Assembly: GCA_041483675.1 (NCBI GenBank)
Contig: JBGPGE010000004.1
Span: 1 to 64,000 of the forward strand
Source: 2-12-FULL-60-19 sp041483675
Lineage (GTDB): Bacteria; Desulfobacterota; Binatia; UBA9968
DNA length: 64,000 nucleotides
Reading direction: 5' to 3'
Numbering within the stretch: position 1 is the first letter of the stretch; the number at the start of each line of letters is the position of its first letter. The position numbers were made by a program, and so were the translations under genes. Below the pieces are notes generated by a model. That model was not told the origin of the DNA. It ran no database searches and saw only the letters and a program-made list of their open reading frames with translations. Positions 33,392 to 42,034 of the stretch are shown here, in pieces.

Positions 33392-34167
33392 GTTTGTCGA
33401 GGCGGATCAACGCGCCGGGCCTGGCGACTTTCGCCGTCCTCATCCTTTTGTGGGAAGTCTCGACGCGCCTCGATCCGGTCATGGGAGCTTATCTTCCGCC
33501 GGTGAGCCGCATCCTGCAATCGCTCTTCCAACTGGCGCTGTCGCGCGAGCTTTTCGCGCATCTCACCGTTACGCTGGGACGCTTTCTCGCCGGTTATATT
33601 CTCGCGGCGGTCATCGCCGTCGCCCTGGGAATTATTCTCGGCTATTTCAGGCGCGCGTATAATTTGTGCGAGATCGTCATCGAGCTTCTCCGCCCGATGC
33701 CTTCCGTCGCGATCATCCCGGTTGCGATCCTCATGCTCGGCATCGGCAATGCGACCATCGTTGCTGTCACGGTCTATGCCTCCGCGTGGCCCATTCTCAT
33801 CAACACCATCGACGGCGTGAGAAACATCGACCGGACGCTGCTCGACACCGGCAGGACTTTCGGCCTCGGCCGCTGGAGAATTCTGCGCGCCATCGCTCTG
33901 CCGGCGGCGTTGCCTTACATCGTGACCGGGCTCAGAGTGAGCCTCTCCGTCGCGTTGATCCTCGTAACGACGGGCGAGATGGTGGTCGGCTCGAGCGGCC
34001 TGGGATTTTTCATCTTGGACGAGGAGCGGTCGCTCAGGACGAGCAACATGTACGCCGGGATCGCGCTGGTTTCCCTGCTGGGATACGCGCTCAACCGCCT
34101 GTTCGTGTGGCTCGACGCGACCGCGATGAAATGGCATCGCGGGATGACGGCGAGGGAAACGCTGTGA
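33388..34167 (+). CDS. ABC transporter permease 1
   Basis: A 259-residue BPD_transp_1 permease with about six helices and the EAA loop 'RTFGLGRWRILRAIALPAALPYI'. The reading frame is open from 33163, but the upstream part is a shadow of the ATPase gene. The start is GTG 33388 in the GTGA overlap, with GGAGATGGGG before it. Both ends overlap neighbours by four bases, so the operon is translationally coupled. Confidence 0.88.
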   Translation: MSLSRRINAPGLATFAVLILLWEVSTRLDPVMGAYLPPVSRILQSLFQLALSRELFAHLTVTLGRFLAGYILAAVIAVALGIILGYFRRAYNLCEIVIELLRPMPSVAIIPVAILMLGIGNATIVAVTVYASAWPILINTIDGVRNIDRTLLDTGRTFGLGRWRILRAIALPAALPYIVTGLRVSLSVALILVTTGEMVVGSSGLGFFILDEERSLRTSNMYAGIALVSLLGYALNRLFVWLDATAMKWHRGMTARETL

Positions 34168-34940
34168 GCTGGGACTCGGAGTCGAAACTGAACGGCGTCG
34201 CAGTGCTGCTGGGCGTGGTCGCCGCCTGGGAGATCGCGTCACGGGCAGAAGTCGTCAATCCGCTGTTTATTCCTCCGATGACCAAAATCCTTAGGTCGTT
34301 TTTCACGCTCGTCGCCGCGGGCGACATTCCCGCGCAGATTCTAACGAGCATGAAACGGGCGGCGGCGGGTTATCTCCTGGCCGCCGCCGTCTTTATCCCG
34401 TTGGGGGTCGCGCTCGGGCTATTCGAAAAGATTCGGCGCATGCTGGAGATCGCGATCGAGATGGCGCGGCCGATCCCGCCGCCGGTCGTGGTGCCGGTGG
34501 CGATGCTGTTCTTCGGCCTCGGAGACGGGATGAAGATCTTCGTGATTTGCTTCTCGTGCGCCTGGCCGATCCTGCTCAACACGCTCGACGGCGTGAAGAA
34601 CGTCGATCGGGTTTTGATTTACACGGCGCGCACTTTCGGCCTGTCCCGCGGCAAGCTCATCGCGCGGGTGATTCTACCCGCGGCTTCGCCGCAGATCGCG
34701 ACGGGCTTGAGAATCTCGCTCGGGATCACGTTGATCCTGGTGGTGATCTCGGAGATGGCGGGGCGCAGCGATGGGATCGGTTATTTCCTTCTCGCCTCGC
34801 AGCGCCGCTTCAAGGTCGATCAAATGTACGCCGGCATGCTGTCGCTGGCGCTGCTCGGATATCTGCTCAATCTACTGTTCCTGGCGGCGACCAACACGCT
34901 GCTCTCCTGGCATCGGGGGATGCTCGGCGCGGAGAGATAA
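34164..34940 (+). CDS. ABC transporter permease 2
   Basis: A 258-residue BPD_transp_1 permease, partner of the preceding one. It shows the EAA loop 'RTFGLSRGKLIARVILPAASPQI' and about six helices. The frame is open upstream to 33666 only as an out-of-frame shadow. The start is GTG 34164, overlapping the upstream stop as GTGA. Two different permeases and one ATPase imply a heterodimeric channel, as in the first importer at 2.5-4.8 kb. Convergent with the FAA hydrolase gene, with a 4-base gap. Confidence 0.88.
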   Translation: MSWDSESKLNGVAVLLGVVAAWEIASRAEVVNPLFIPPMTKILRSFFTLVAAGDIPAQILTSMKRAAAGYLLAAAVFIPLGVALGLFEKIRRMLEIAIEMARPIPPPVVVPVAMLFFGLGDGMKIFVICFSCAWPILLNTLDGVKNVDRVLIYTARTFGLSRGKLIARVILPAASPQIATGLRISLGITLILVVISEMAGRSDGIGYFLLASQRRFKVDQMYAGMLSLALLGYLLNLLFLAATNTLLSWHRGMLGAER

Positions 34941-34944
34941 AATC

Positions 34945-35856
34945 CTAAACCCGGCTCATCCCGCCGCCGGGAGGAGGCGTCGGCTGGTTTTTCCCCGGCA
35001 TCCACTCGGCCTCCTTGCGCGCGCCTAACCCCTTCACGAAGAACTTCGCCCGGCCCATTTTCTCGATCTCGATTTCCAGGACATCGCCGCCGTTGAGCGG
35101 GCCGAGTCCTTCGTGGTAAGTGCCGGTCGCGATCACGTCGCCCGGCTGCAGCTGGACGTATTTAGTGAGCCACGCGATCTGGTCGGGAATCTTGTGCGCC
35201 ATGAATTTGGTGTTGTAGTTCTGTCGCGCCTGGCCGTTGACCCAGGATTTCACCACGATGTTATGCGGGTCGGGGATCTCGTCCTTGGTCGTGATCCACG
35301 GGCCGCACGGGCCGAAAGTGTCCTGTCCCTTGGGAATAAATTGCGTCCGGCGCGTCAGGCCTCGAGCGGAGATATCGAAGAAGGGGACGTAGCCGAAGAC
35401 GTAGTCCATCGCCTTTTTCTCGGTCACGTTCTTCGCCCGCTTGCCCATCACGAACGCGAGCTCCGCTTCGGGCTGATAAACAACGACGGGAGGAATATCG
35501 AGTAGCTCAATCGTCCCTTCGGGGCCGACCAGCTCGGGGGCTTTGTAAAAATACTCGTTTGGCAGCGTGTCCGGGCTGCGGTCAGGGCGATCGACATAGT
35601 TGACAAAGGCCGCCATGCATTTACTCGGCCGGGGAATCGGGACGAGCAGCTTGACGCTCGCGAGCGGCACTCCCTCCTGCTCGGCCACGATGCGCTCGAA
35701 CCGGCGCCGGTAGCGGCGAAAGTTTTCGATGATGTCTTCGACGACGCGCTGCGGCCCCTTGGCCTTGCGCGAAGGAATCGCGTCGCTCACGTCCACGACG
35801 TGGGTTTCGTTTTTGAACACGCCGATCCGGTCGTCGTTGAAGCGAAGAATTTTCAT
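34945..35856 (-). CDS. fumarylacetoacetate hydrolase family protein
   Basis: A 303-residue FAH-fold hydrolase that cleaves C-C bonds in beta-diketo or oxo acids from aromatic catabolism. The metal ligands fall in 'PEAELAFVMG' (two glutamates) and 'VPFFDISAR' (Asp), with the catalytic 'KCMAAFVNYVDR' region near residue 80 and 'GDVIATGTYHEGLG' near the end. The long N-terminal domain and Pro-rich C-terminus are longer than the minimal 220-residue form. Substrate unknown. Confidence 0.88.
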   Translation of the reverse strand: MKILRFNDDRIGVFKNETHVVDVSDAIPSRKAKGPQRVVEDIIENFRRYRRRFERIVAEQEGVPLASVKLLVPIPRPSKCMAAFVNYVDRPDRSPDTLPNEYFYKAPELVGPEGTIELLDIPPVVVYQPEAELAFVMGKRAKNVTEKKAMDYVFGYVPFFDISARGLTRRTQFIPKGQDTFGPCGPWITTKDEIPDPHNIVVKSWVNGQARQNYNTKFMAHKIPDQIAWLTKYVQLQPGDVIATGTYHEGLGPLNGGDVLEIEIEKMGRAKFFVKGLGARKEAEWMPGKNQPTPPPGGGMSRV

Positions 35857-36194
35857 GCTGTGATCCTCCGATCTGTGAAAAACGCGCTTATCATTGCGTC
35901 AAGCCTGCCTAAAAGTCAAACTTCGACGGGGCCGCCCCATCCGTTCGCTAACTGTCTTCGCGACTCTCTTGCTTTCTTTCAATTGGCCATCTAGTGTCTG
36001 ATTTCGGCGATGGTATACACCTCTCGTCACTCCCGCGAAAGCGGGAGTCCGTACCCCCTCTTTGTCTCCCCCTTAGCAAGGGGGAGATTTAGTGGGGGTT
36101 CTGGATTCCCGTTTCCACGGGAATGACTACAAAACGGATTCTTGACTTCTTGTGGAAGTTGACCGTTCAATTCAACGGAGGCTTAGAGGTAATC
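35857..36194. other. 338-base non-coding gap before the OCD gene
   Basis: No gene found. It holds the nested palindromic element at 36025-36127. Downstream of that are TTGACT (near 36143) and TTCAAT 18 bases further, a weak candidate sigma-70 promoter. CCGTT/AACGG around 36162-36178 could pair close to the ribosome binding site. The first 165 bases show only the expected leader of the FAA hydrolase gene. Confidence 0.5.
36025..36127. repeat. nested composite palindrome, second copy
   Basis: CGTCACTCCCGCGAAAGCGG ... CCCGTTTCCACGGGAATGAC forms the outer REP-like element. The inserted palindrome (about 36053-36099, CCCCCTCTTTGTC, CCCCCTTAGCAAGGGGG, GATTTAGTGGGGG) is almost the same as at 30003-30049. 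Its last bases supply an upstream in-frame ATG (36123) for the ornithine cyclodeaminase-like gene, which I do not take as the true start. Confidence 0.8.
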
Positions 36195-37283
36195 ATGCTG
36201 CTCATCAACAACAAAGAGGTGGAGCAACTCTTCGACATGAAGGGCTGCCTCGAAGCGTTGGAAATCGCCTACGACGATCTATTGAAGGGCGACGCGGTTT
36301 ATCGGCCGCGGTTGGATGTGTGGGTTCCATCTGAGCGGGCGGACGGTTATTTCCGCTGGGGGACGATGGAAGGGGCGAGCCGGAAGATCGGCGTCTTCGC
36401 GATTCGCATGAAATCGGACATCGTCCACTGGCCCGACGGCGTCACGGAAGAAAAATACTGCACCAAGCCGGGCACCTACTGCGGCCTGGTGATGCTCTTC
36501 AGCGTGCGCAACGGCGAGCCGCTGGCAATTATCAACGACGGCGTCGTGCAGCACATGCGCGTCGGCGGTTGCGCCGGACTCGGTGTCAAGTATCTCGCCC
36601 GGCCCGATGCCTCGGTCGTCGGCATCTTCGGCTCCGGCGGCATGGCGCGGAGTTACCTTGAAGCATTCCATGAGGTTCGCAAGCTTAAGCAGGTGAAAGT
36701 TTATAGCCCGACCAAAGCGAACCGCGAGGCGTACGCCAAAGAGATGACCGGTAAGCTCGGCATCCCGGTCGAAGCGGTGAACAGCCCGGAAGCCGTGGTG
36801 CGCGGCGCGCACATTGTCGCGGCCTGCACCGACTCGACGCGCACGGTCTTCGACGAGCCGGAATGGCTCGACGACGGCGCGCACATCACCTGCGTGCGCG
36901 CCTGCGAGATCGGCCCGAAGGTCGTCAAACGCTGCGACATCTCCATTAAACTCGGCAGAAACACCGTGGACACGATGGACGAGGGGATGGTTCGCCTCCA
37001 CGGCAATGTCGGCTACATCGCCGGCCAGCCCGAAGAGCGCGCCCGCATTCCGAATCCGACGGTCGATAATTATCGCGGTGACTTCTTTAAATATTTTATG
37101 GACCTCAAGGCGGGCAAAGTTCCCGGCCGAACCAGCCCGAAGCAGATCACTTTTTTCATCAACGCCGGAACCCAGGGACTTCAATTCGCCGCCTGCGCCG
37201 GAAAGATTTACCAACTGGCCAAGGAGCAAGGTCTCGGCCGCGAGCTCCCGACCGAGTGGTTCTTGCAGGATATCAGGGATTGA
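36195..37283 (+). CDS. ornithine cyclodeaminase/mu-crystallin family protein
   Basis: A 362-residue NAD(P)-binding enzyme. The Rossmann motif 'GIFGSGGMARSYLEAF' is in the middle, and 'DGVVQHMRVGGCAGLGVKYLA' precedes it as in the family, where R and the following residues bind substrate carboxylate. Members include ornithine cyclodeaminase, alanine dehydrogenase and ketimine reductases. The extended C-terminus (PSERADGYF and TFFINAGTQGLQFAACA) fits a non-canonical subgroup. ATG 36195 has AGAGGT 4-8 nt upstream. The frame also opens from 36123 within a repeat. Confidence 0.85.
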   Translation: MLLINNKEVEQLFDMKGCLEALEIAYDDLLKGDAVYRPRLDVWVPSERADGYFRWGTMEGASRKIGVFAIRMKSDIVHWPDGVTEEKYCTKPGTYCGLVMLFSVRNGEPLAIINDGVVQHMRVGGCAGLGVKYLARPDASVVGIFGSGGMARSYLEAFHEVRKLKQVKVYSPTKANREAYAKEMTGKLGIPVEAVNSPEAVVRGAHIVAACTDSTRTVFDEPEWLDDGAHITCVRACEIGPKVVKRCDISIKLGRNTVDTMDEGMVRLHGNVGYIAGQPEERARIPNPTVDNYRGDFFKYFMDLKAGKVPGRTSPKQITFFINAGTQGLQFAACAGKIYQLAKEQGLGRELPTEWFLQDIRD

Positions 37284-37388
37284 CTCGGTGCCCTTTTGCG
37301 CGTCAAATAGTTCTTGCCAATTGCAGCTCACCGAAAAGTTAGTCTGGCAGACGCGACTATGGTTAACTATTGCGGCGAGGGTAGATGT

Positions 37389-37629
37389 ATGGCGCAACTC
37401 TTTGATCGGATCACAGTGAACCGCGGCAATGCGGCAGGTTCACTGTGTCAGGGGCATGCGAATTCGAGTGAGCGACGTGCTGGAGCTATTGGCCGATGGG
37501 ATGACCCCGGAGCAGATCTTGGACGAGCACCCCGATCTTGAGCTTGAGGATATTCACGCCTGCCTTCGCTTCGCGAGCCAACGCGTGAGCACCCCGATTC
37601 TTGCCGCCTTTCTTTCAAGGCCGTCATAG
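37389..37629 (+). pseudogene. DUF433 antitoxin-like gene broken by frameshifts
   Basis: The intact C-terminal part (RGMRIRVSDVLELLADGM then EQILDEHPDLELEDIHACL) is a clear DUF433 domain. Its expected N-terminus, MAQLFDRITVN, is in another frame from 37389. A short bridge near 37428 (CAATGCGGC, matching the QCGG of the family) is in the third frame. At least two small indels therefore separate start and body. Translation could still begin at ATG 37429 or 37456 and give a shortened protein. DUF433 proteins pair with DUF5615 PIN-like toxins, but none is found beside it. Confidence 0.65.
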
Positions 37630-37687
37630 CATGGTGGCCCAATGAAAGATCCTGTCGCGCGTGGAGAACTGATGCCAGGATGCGCCT

Positions 37688-37963
37688 ATGAAGCACGCCC
37701 CGAAAGACAGACTTGGCTTTTTGTGGGATGAGCCGCTTAGTCGAGACGATCTCAAGAAAGTTTTGGCCGGCGAAGACGAGAAAGAAAGCCTCTATTACGC
37801 GGGTAAGATTTTGAGAGAGGCGCGCTTTGAGGAGGTCTGGGAGTACCTCTCGCCGGCTTTTCTTGCTTCCCACTGGGAAAAGCTCCGCGCGAAACTCGGA
37901 CGAAAAAAAGGCTTTTGGGACTTTTTCTACAGCACATGGCGCGCACATGGCCTTATCCGCTAA
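37688..37963 (+). CDS. small protein, DUF6922-like
   Basis: A 91-residue helical protein. The opening 'KDRLGFLWDEPLSRDDLKKVL' and 'YYAGKILREARFEEVWEYLS' resemble short proteins that often precede AbiEii-type nucleotidyltransferase toxins (DUF6922 group), and the similarity is by eye only. No nucleotidyltransferase follows, since the next gene is a zincin on the opposite strand. It may be an orphan antitoxin or a leftover of a lost system, standing next to another broken antitoxin (DUF433). Confidence 0.55.
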   Translation: MKHAPKDRLGFLWDEPLSRDDLKKVLAGEDEKESLYYAGKILREARFEEVWEYLSPAFLASHWEKLRAKLGRKKGFWDFFYSTWRAHGLIR

Positions 37964-37996
37964 AGGTATCCTCTCCGCTCTACAAGGCCGCCTTTG

Positions 37997-38365
37997 TTAG
38001 TATCCCAAATCTTCAATCTCCGCCTCATCCATGCCGAAGTAGTGGGCGATCTCGTGGACGAGGGTGAGGCGAATTTGTCTTCGCAGTTCGCCGGGGTCGG
38101 GAAAGTCATGGGCCAACGGCTCAGCGAAGATGACGATTCTGTCGGGCAGCAAGGGCGGGTCGAAGGCGGAGCGGTCGGACAGCGGCGTGCCTTCGTAGAG
38201 GCCGTAGAGCGTATCTTCTTTAGGGTTAAGACCCATGGACCTGAGTTGGGCCCTTGTCGGGCTGGCCTCGACAATAATGGCGAGGTTGTGAAGCCGCGCG
38301 CGGAATTTTCTTGGCAATTTCCCCAAAACCCGCGCGGCCTCTTGCTCGATCTCTTCAATAGTCAT
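37997..38365 (-). CDS. zincin-like metallopeptidase (Zincin_1)
   Basis: A 122-residue protein with the motif HEIAHYFGMDEAEIEDLG at its C-terminus. The HExxH pair plus the downstream glutamates form a zinc site, as in the PF06262 family. The family is small, mostly uncharacterised, and its peptidase activity is inferred. The frame is open to 38614, but only ATG 38365 (MTIEEIEQEA) gives the usual length and start. Confidence 0.82.
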   Translation of the reverse strand: MTIEEIEQEAARVLGKLPRKFRARLHNLAIIVEASPTRAQLRSMGLNPKEDTLYGLYEGTPLSDRSAFDPPLLPDRIVIFAEPLAHDFPDPGELRRQIRLTLVHEIAHYFGMDEAEIEDLGY

Positions 38366-38404
38366 ATCTAGAAGTTTGCACGAAATGGCGCTGGGGAGCA
38401 AGAC

Positions 38405-38432
38405 GCGTGATACGCGTTGCAGGATGCACGAT
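38405..38432. repeat. heptad-phased array (CACGATG type)
   Basis: CGTGATA, CGCGTTG, CAGGATG and CACGATG follow each other in 7-nt phase just upstream of mltA. The units match those at 20618-20652 more closely than the other arrays, so these loci belong to one sequence family. Confidence 0.6.
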
Positions 38433-38453
38433 GGAAGAGAAAGAAGTGGGGAG

Positions 38454-39608
38454 ATGCGTATTAGCGGCGTGAGTTTGCTGCTGGTTTTGTTTGCCGCTTC
38501 ACCGCTCGCGTGGGGTGGGCAGGTGGGGAGGGCGGAGTCGGTTGCGTTGCGTGACGATCTGGATCGGGAGTCTCTGCGGCAGGCGATTGAGCGCAGCCTG
38601 GAGTTTCTGGCCAAAGTCCCGCCGCATCAGATCGTGGGGGAGAGACCGAGGAAGGTCGCCGCGCAGGAGGTGAAAGAATCTCTCCTGGTTCTTCTCAAGC
38701 TGCTGGATCTTTGGAACCGGCCGGAGCAGTTGGCTCAAGCGATCGGCTCGCGTTTCGAGCTGGTCGAATCCGCGGGCAACCCGGAGGTGGTTTTCACCGG
38801 CTATTACCAGCCGGTGCTGGCCGCGAGCCTGACGGAAACGGAAGAGTTCCGCTATCCGATCTATGCAAAGCCTCAGGATCTCATAGAGGCCACGGTCGTC
38901 ACCCTGCGCCCCGAGGCTCGTAACGAAAAGATTGCAGGACGTCTGGAAGAGAATCGCTTCATCCCGTACTTTTCGCGGGAGGAAATCGATCGGGGGCAAC
39001 GGCTGAAAGGCAAGGGATATGAGATCGCCTGGGTAAGAGATCCGGCCGAGCTTTTTTTTCTCCACGTGCAAGGCTCGGGCATCCTTGAATTGACGGACGG
39101 GCGGAGGGTCCACTTGAACTATGCGGCGACGAACGGCAGGCCTTACACGAGTATCGGGAAGGCGCTGATCGACGGCGGCAAGGTTCCGCCGGAGGGAGTG
39201 TCGATGCAGCGCCTCCAGCAGTACCTGAAAGAACAGCCCGAAGAGCGCGACGATCTCTTTGCCCGCAATGAGCGCTATGTGTTTTTTCGCTTTGTCGAGC
39301 GCGGCCCGCTGGGGAGTCTCGACGTGCCGCTGACTGCGGGACGCTCCCTCGCGACCGATCCCGCCTATTTTCCCAGAGGCGCGCCGGGTTTCATGGTCGG
39401 CCGAAGGCCGCTGATCGACGGGGCCGGAAATTTTATCGGCTGGCAACCCTTTGCCCGTTTTGTGGTAAATCAGGATACGGGCGCGGCGATTCGAGGGCCT
39501 CAGCGCGCGGATCTCTACTTCGGAACGGGCGAGCAAGCGGGATCGGGCGCGGGCTTTATGAAGAGCGCCGGCAAGCTCTATTTCCTTGCGCTGAAGAAAA
39601 AGCGCTGA
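38454..39608 (+). CDS. mltA: MltA-type lytic murein transglycosylase
   Basis: A 384-residue periplasmic enzyme that cleaves the MurNAc-GlcNAc bond with 1,6-anhydro ring formation. A signal peptide (about 1-20) precedes the MltA barrel ('VVFTGYYQPVLAAS' near 105) and a C-terminal 3D domain: 'VNQDTGAAIRGPQRADLYFGTG', whose aspartates are catalytic. ATG 38454 gives the signal peptide, while the longer frame from 38376 overlaps a heptad array. No lipobox cysteine is obvious, so it is probably soluble in the periplasm. Confidence 0.9.
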   Translation: MRISGVSLLLVLFAASPLAWGGQVGRAESVALRDDLDRESLRQAIERSLEFLAKVPPHQIVGERPRKVAAQEVKESLLVLLKLLDLWNRPEQLAQAIGSRFELVESAGNPEVVFTGYYQPVLAASLTETEEFRYPIYAKPQDLIEATVVTLRPEARNEKIAGRLEENRFIPYFSREEIDRGQRLKGKGYEIAWVRDPAELFFLHVQGSGILELTDGRRVHLNYAATNGRPYTSIGKALIDGGKVPPEGVSMQRLQQYLKEQPEERDDLFARNERYVFFRFVERGPLGSLDVPLTAGRSLATDPAYFPRGAPGFMVGRRPLIDGAGNFIGWQPFARFVVNQDTGAAIRGPQRADLYFGTGEQAGSGAGFMKSAGKLYFLALKKKR

Positions 39609-39611
39609 GGA

Positions 39612-40382
39612 TCAGAAGGAGAGCGACTCGCCTTGCTTCAGAATTTTGATGCGGGGATTTTTCAGTTTTTTAAGCTCGGCGACGATCTCCTGGCGGAATT
39701 GCGGCTTGAGATGGGTCACCAGAATCGGCACGGACGAGCGACCGAGTTTCTCAAGCTCTCCGGCGAGGGTTTGAGGCGTGAGGTGGCGGCTGATATCGGC
39801 GATATTTTGCAGCCGGTTGGGAAAGGAGGTCTCGACCACGACGGCGCGAAGATTTTTTCGCCGCCGCGCCATGGACCAGACTTTTTCCGTCGGTCCGCTA
39901 TCGCCGACGTGCAGCAGCGTCTCTTTGTCGTTCTCGATAAAGAAGGCGGTGCTTGGGACGAGGTGATGGACGCGCACCGCGGTGACGGTCAGATTGCCTA
40001 TCGGCATCGGCTCGTCTTCGGGGAGGTTATGAAAGCTCAGCACCGGCCACGATTGGCTATCGCCGGTGATCCGGGTAAAATCGGGCCAGAGCGAGTCGTT
40101 GAAAAAAGAGGCGTGGAGCCCGGCGATGACCTCCTGCATTCCCCAGACGTTGACCGTGGCCTCGCAGGCGCCGAACAGGTTGTCGGCCATGGTCGCGAGG
40201 CTCAGGACGTGATCCAGATGGACATGCGTGACGAGGACGTTCCTGATCTTCTGCTGGTCTTTCAGGCTCAGCACGGCGGTGGTGGAGCCCGCGTCGATGA
40301 GCAGCGAGCCATTGACGAGGTAGGAGGAGAGGTGCTGTCCGGGGATCTGGCCGCCGGAGCAGCCGAGCACGCGAAATTTCAT
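39612..40382 (-). CDS. MBL-fold hydrolase, class II cAMP phosphodiesterase-like
   Basis: A 256-residue metallo-beta-lactamase-fold protein. The metal motif THVHLDH (HxHxDH) follows 'GSLLIDAGST'. 'LLHVGDSGPTE' and 'VVETSFPNRL' supply further ligands, and the terminal 'ILVTHLKPQ' supplies the last His. The opening 'GCSGGQIPGQHLSSYLV' resembles PDEase_II (PF02112) cyclic-nucleotide phosphodiesterases. Start taken at ATG 40382. It is convergent with mltA (3-base gap) and divergent from the SCO1 gene. Confidence 0.82.
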   Translation of the reverse strand: MKFRVLGCSGGQIPGQHLSSYLVNGSLLIDAGSTTAVLSLKDQQKIRNVLVTHVHLDHVLSLATMADNLFGACEATVNVWGMQEVIAGLHASFFNDSLWPDFTRITGDSQSWPVLSFHNLPEDEPMPIGNLTVTAVRVHHLVPSTAFFIENDKETLLHVGDSGPTEKVWSMARRRKNLRAVVVETSFPNRLQNIADISRHLTPQTLAGELEKLGRSSVPILVTHLKPQFRQEIVAELKKLKNPRIKILKQGESLSF

Positions 40383-40444
40383 GGGATTTTTTGTAACATG
40401 TTTTTCGTGTATTGTCATGCCGTGACGGATAGCGGGGTTCGACG

Positions 40445-41113
40445 ATGAGCGAGAGGCGGTTTTTTCGACAGCCGCGGGTTTGGGTGGCTCTGGCGATGCT
40501 CGCCGCAAGCGTGGCGGGGATCGGGCTTTGGGCGCGCCAGGCGCTGCGATCGCGACAGGGCACGAGCGACGAGCGACCGCTCGAAGGGATGCAGCGCTTC
40601 GGCGCGGTGCCGGATTTCTCCTTCGCGGAGCGGAGCGGTCGCGAGGTGCGTCGGGCCGATCTCTTGGGGAAGGTGTGGGTTCTGGACTTTATCTACACGA
40701 ACTGCCCCGACACCTGCCCGCTCCAGACCGCGGAGATGAAATCGCTGCAGGACGAGTTCGCGGCGGAAAGCGATCTCCGCTTCGTATCGATCACGGTGGA
40801 TCCGACGCGGGACACGCCGGCGGCGCTCTCGGAGTACGCGGCTCGTTTCAAAGCCGATTCGGAGCGGTGGCTGTTTTTGACCGGCGATAAGGATGCCATC
40901 TACAAGCTGGCGCAGGAGGGGTTCCACCTCGCCGTGGCCGAGCTTCCGCAACAGAGCAACCGGGAGCCGTCCGCGGCGACGCACGCGCACAGCCCGCGCT
41001 TCGTGCTGATCGATCGCAAAGCTGAGATCCGCGGCTATTACCAGGCGATGGACAGGCAGGCCGTAGGGCGCCTGCGCCGCGACCTGAAAAATCTTTTACG
41101 AAGCGGCGAGTAA
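40445..41113 (+). CDS. SCO1/SenC family copper chaperone
   Basis: A 222-residue membrane-anchored protein with one N-terminal helix (about 11-29) and a thioredoxin-like domain in the periplasm. The copper site is Cys87-x3-Cys91 (NCPDTCPL) plus His182 (HSPRFVLID). SCO proteins help load or reduce the CuA site of cytochrome oxidase, which indicates aerobic respiration. 33 bases separate it from the downstream CDF gene. Confidence 0.9.
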   Translation: MSERRFFRQPRVWVALAMLAASVAGIGLWARQALRSRQGTSDERPLEGMQRFGAVPDFSFAERSGREVRRADLLGKVWVLDFIYTNCPDTCPLQTAEMKSLQDEFAAESDLRFVSITVDPTRDTPAALSEYAARFKADSERWLFLTGDKDAIYKLAQEGFHLAVAELPQQSNREPSAATHAHSPRFVLIDRKAEIRGYYQAMDRQAVGRLRRDLKNLLRSGE

Positions 41114-41146
41114 TGCAGGCGCCCGTAAGCGAGCCCGGAACCGGCC

Positions 41147-42019
41147 ATGGAACGAGCTAACGACAGCCGGCGTCTGGCGTTGGCGTTAGTCGTCACGGCC
41201 GCCTACTTTTTCGCCGAGGTGGTAGGAGGAATCCTCACCAATAGCCTTGCTCTGTTGTCGGACGCCGGCCACATGTTTTCCGACATTGCGTCGCTGAGCC
41301 TAACTCTCTTCGCGTTCAAGATGGCCCGCCGTCCGGCCACCGCGAAGAAAACTTACGGCTACCATCGGCTGGAGATTCTCGCGGCGCTCATCAACGGCCT
41401 TGCTCTCTGGCTGATCGTCGGCGTGATCTTCAACGAGGCCAATCGTCGCTTTTCCAACCCGCCGGAGATTCACGGCCTCGGAATGCTGGTTGTGGCAGCT
41501 ATCGGATTGGCGGTGAACCTCGCCGCCGGGTGGATTCTGTTCGGGTGCGACCGGCGAAGTCTCAATGTCCGCGGGGCGTTGCTGCACGTCGTCGGCGACG
41601 CGCTGGGGTCGGTCGGCGCCGTGATCGCGGCGATCGTGATGTTGCTCACCGGCTGGTATCTCGCCGATCCGCTGGTGAGCTTCGTGATCGGCCTGCTGAT
41701 TCTTTACACTTCGTGGGATCTCGTCCGCGAGTCGGTGGATATCCTGATGCAGTCGGTGCCGCGCGGCATCGACGCCGGACAGGTTCAACAGGCGATGGAA
41801 CAGGTGCCGGGCGTGGTCAAGATTCACGATCTCCACGTCTGGTCGGTCACGTCGGGCGTCTTTACACTCAGCGCCCACGCGGTGATCCGGCCGGACGGCC
41901 GCGCGCACGTCATCCTCGATCAGATCGAAGAGCGGCTGAAAAACGACTTCGCGATCGAACACACGACGATTCAATTGGAAAAGGAAGACCGGGAAGACAG
42001 AGAGTTCCAGGCTTTTTAA
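41147..42019 (+). CDS. cation diffusion facilitator (CzcD/ZitB-like)
   Basis: A 290-residue CDF exporter with six membrane helices. The TM2 metal-binding motif 'SDAGHMFSD' (HxxxD) and the TM5 motif 'HVVGDALGS' are both present, followed by a cytoplasmic ferredoxin-like domain ('GVVKIHDLHVWSVTSG'). These residues fit Zn2+/Co2+/Cd2+ proton antiport. It stands between the SCO1 and KimA-like genes, so the group may form a metal and ion homeostasis unit. Confidence 0.92.
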   Translation: MERANDSRRLALALVVTAAYFFAEVVGGILTNSLALLSDAGHMFSDIASLSLTLFAFKMARRPATAKKTYGYHRLEILAALINGLALWLIVGVIFNEANRRFSNPPEIHGLGMLVVAAIGLAVNLAAGWILFGCDRRSLNVRGALLHVVGDALGSVGAVIAAIVMLLTGWYLADPLVSFVIGLLILYTSWDLVRESVDILMQSVPRGIDAGQVQQAMEQVPGVVKIHDLHVWSVTSGVFTLSAHAVIRPDGRAHVILDQIEERLKNDFAIEHTTIQLEKEDREDREFQAF

Positions 42020-42034
42020 CGAAGCCGCTGAATT

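Noticed and set aside
36123..36194. Upstream start of the ornithine cyclodeaminase-like gene
   Set aside because: The extra 24 codons begin inside a repeat and precede a better ribosome binding site and the conserved start at 36195.
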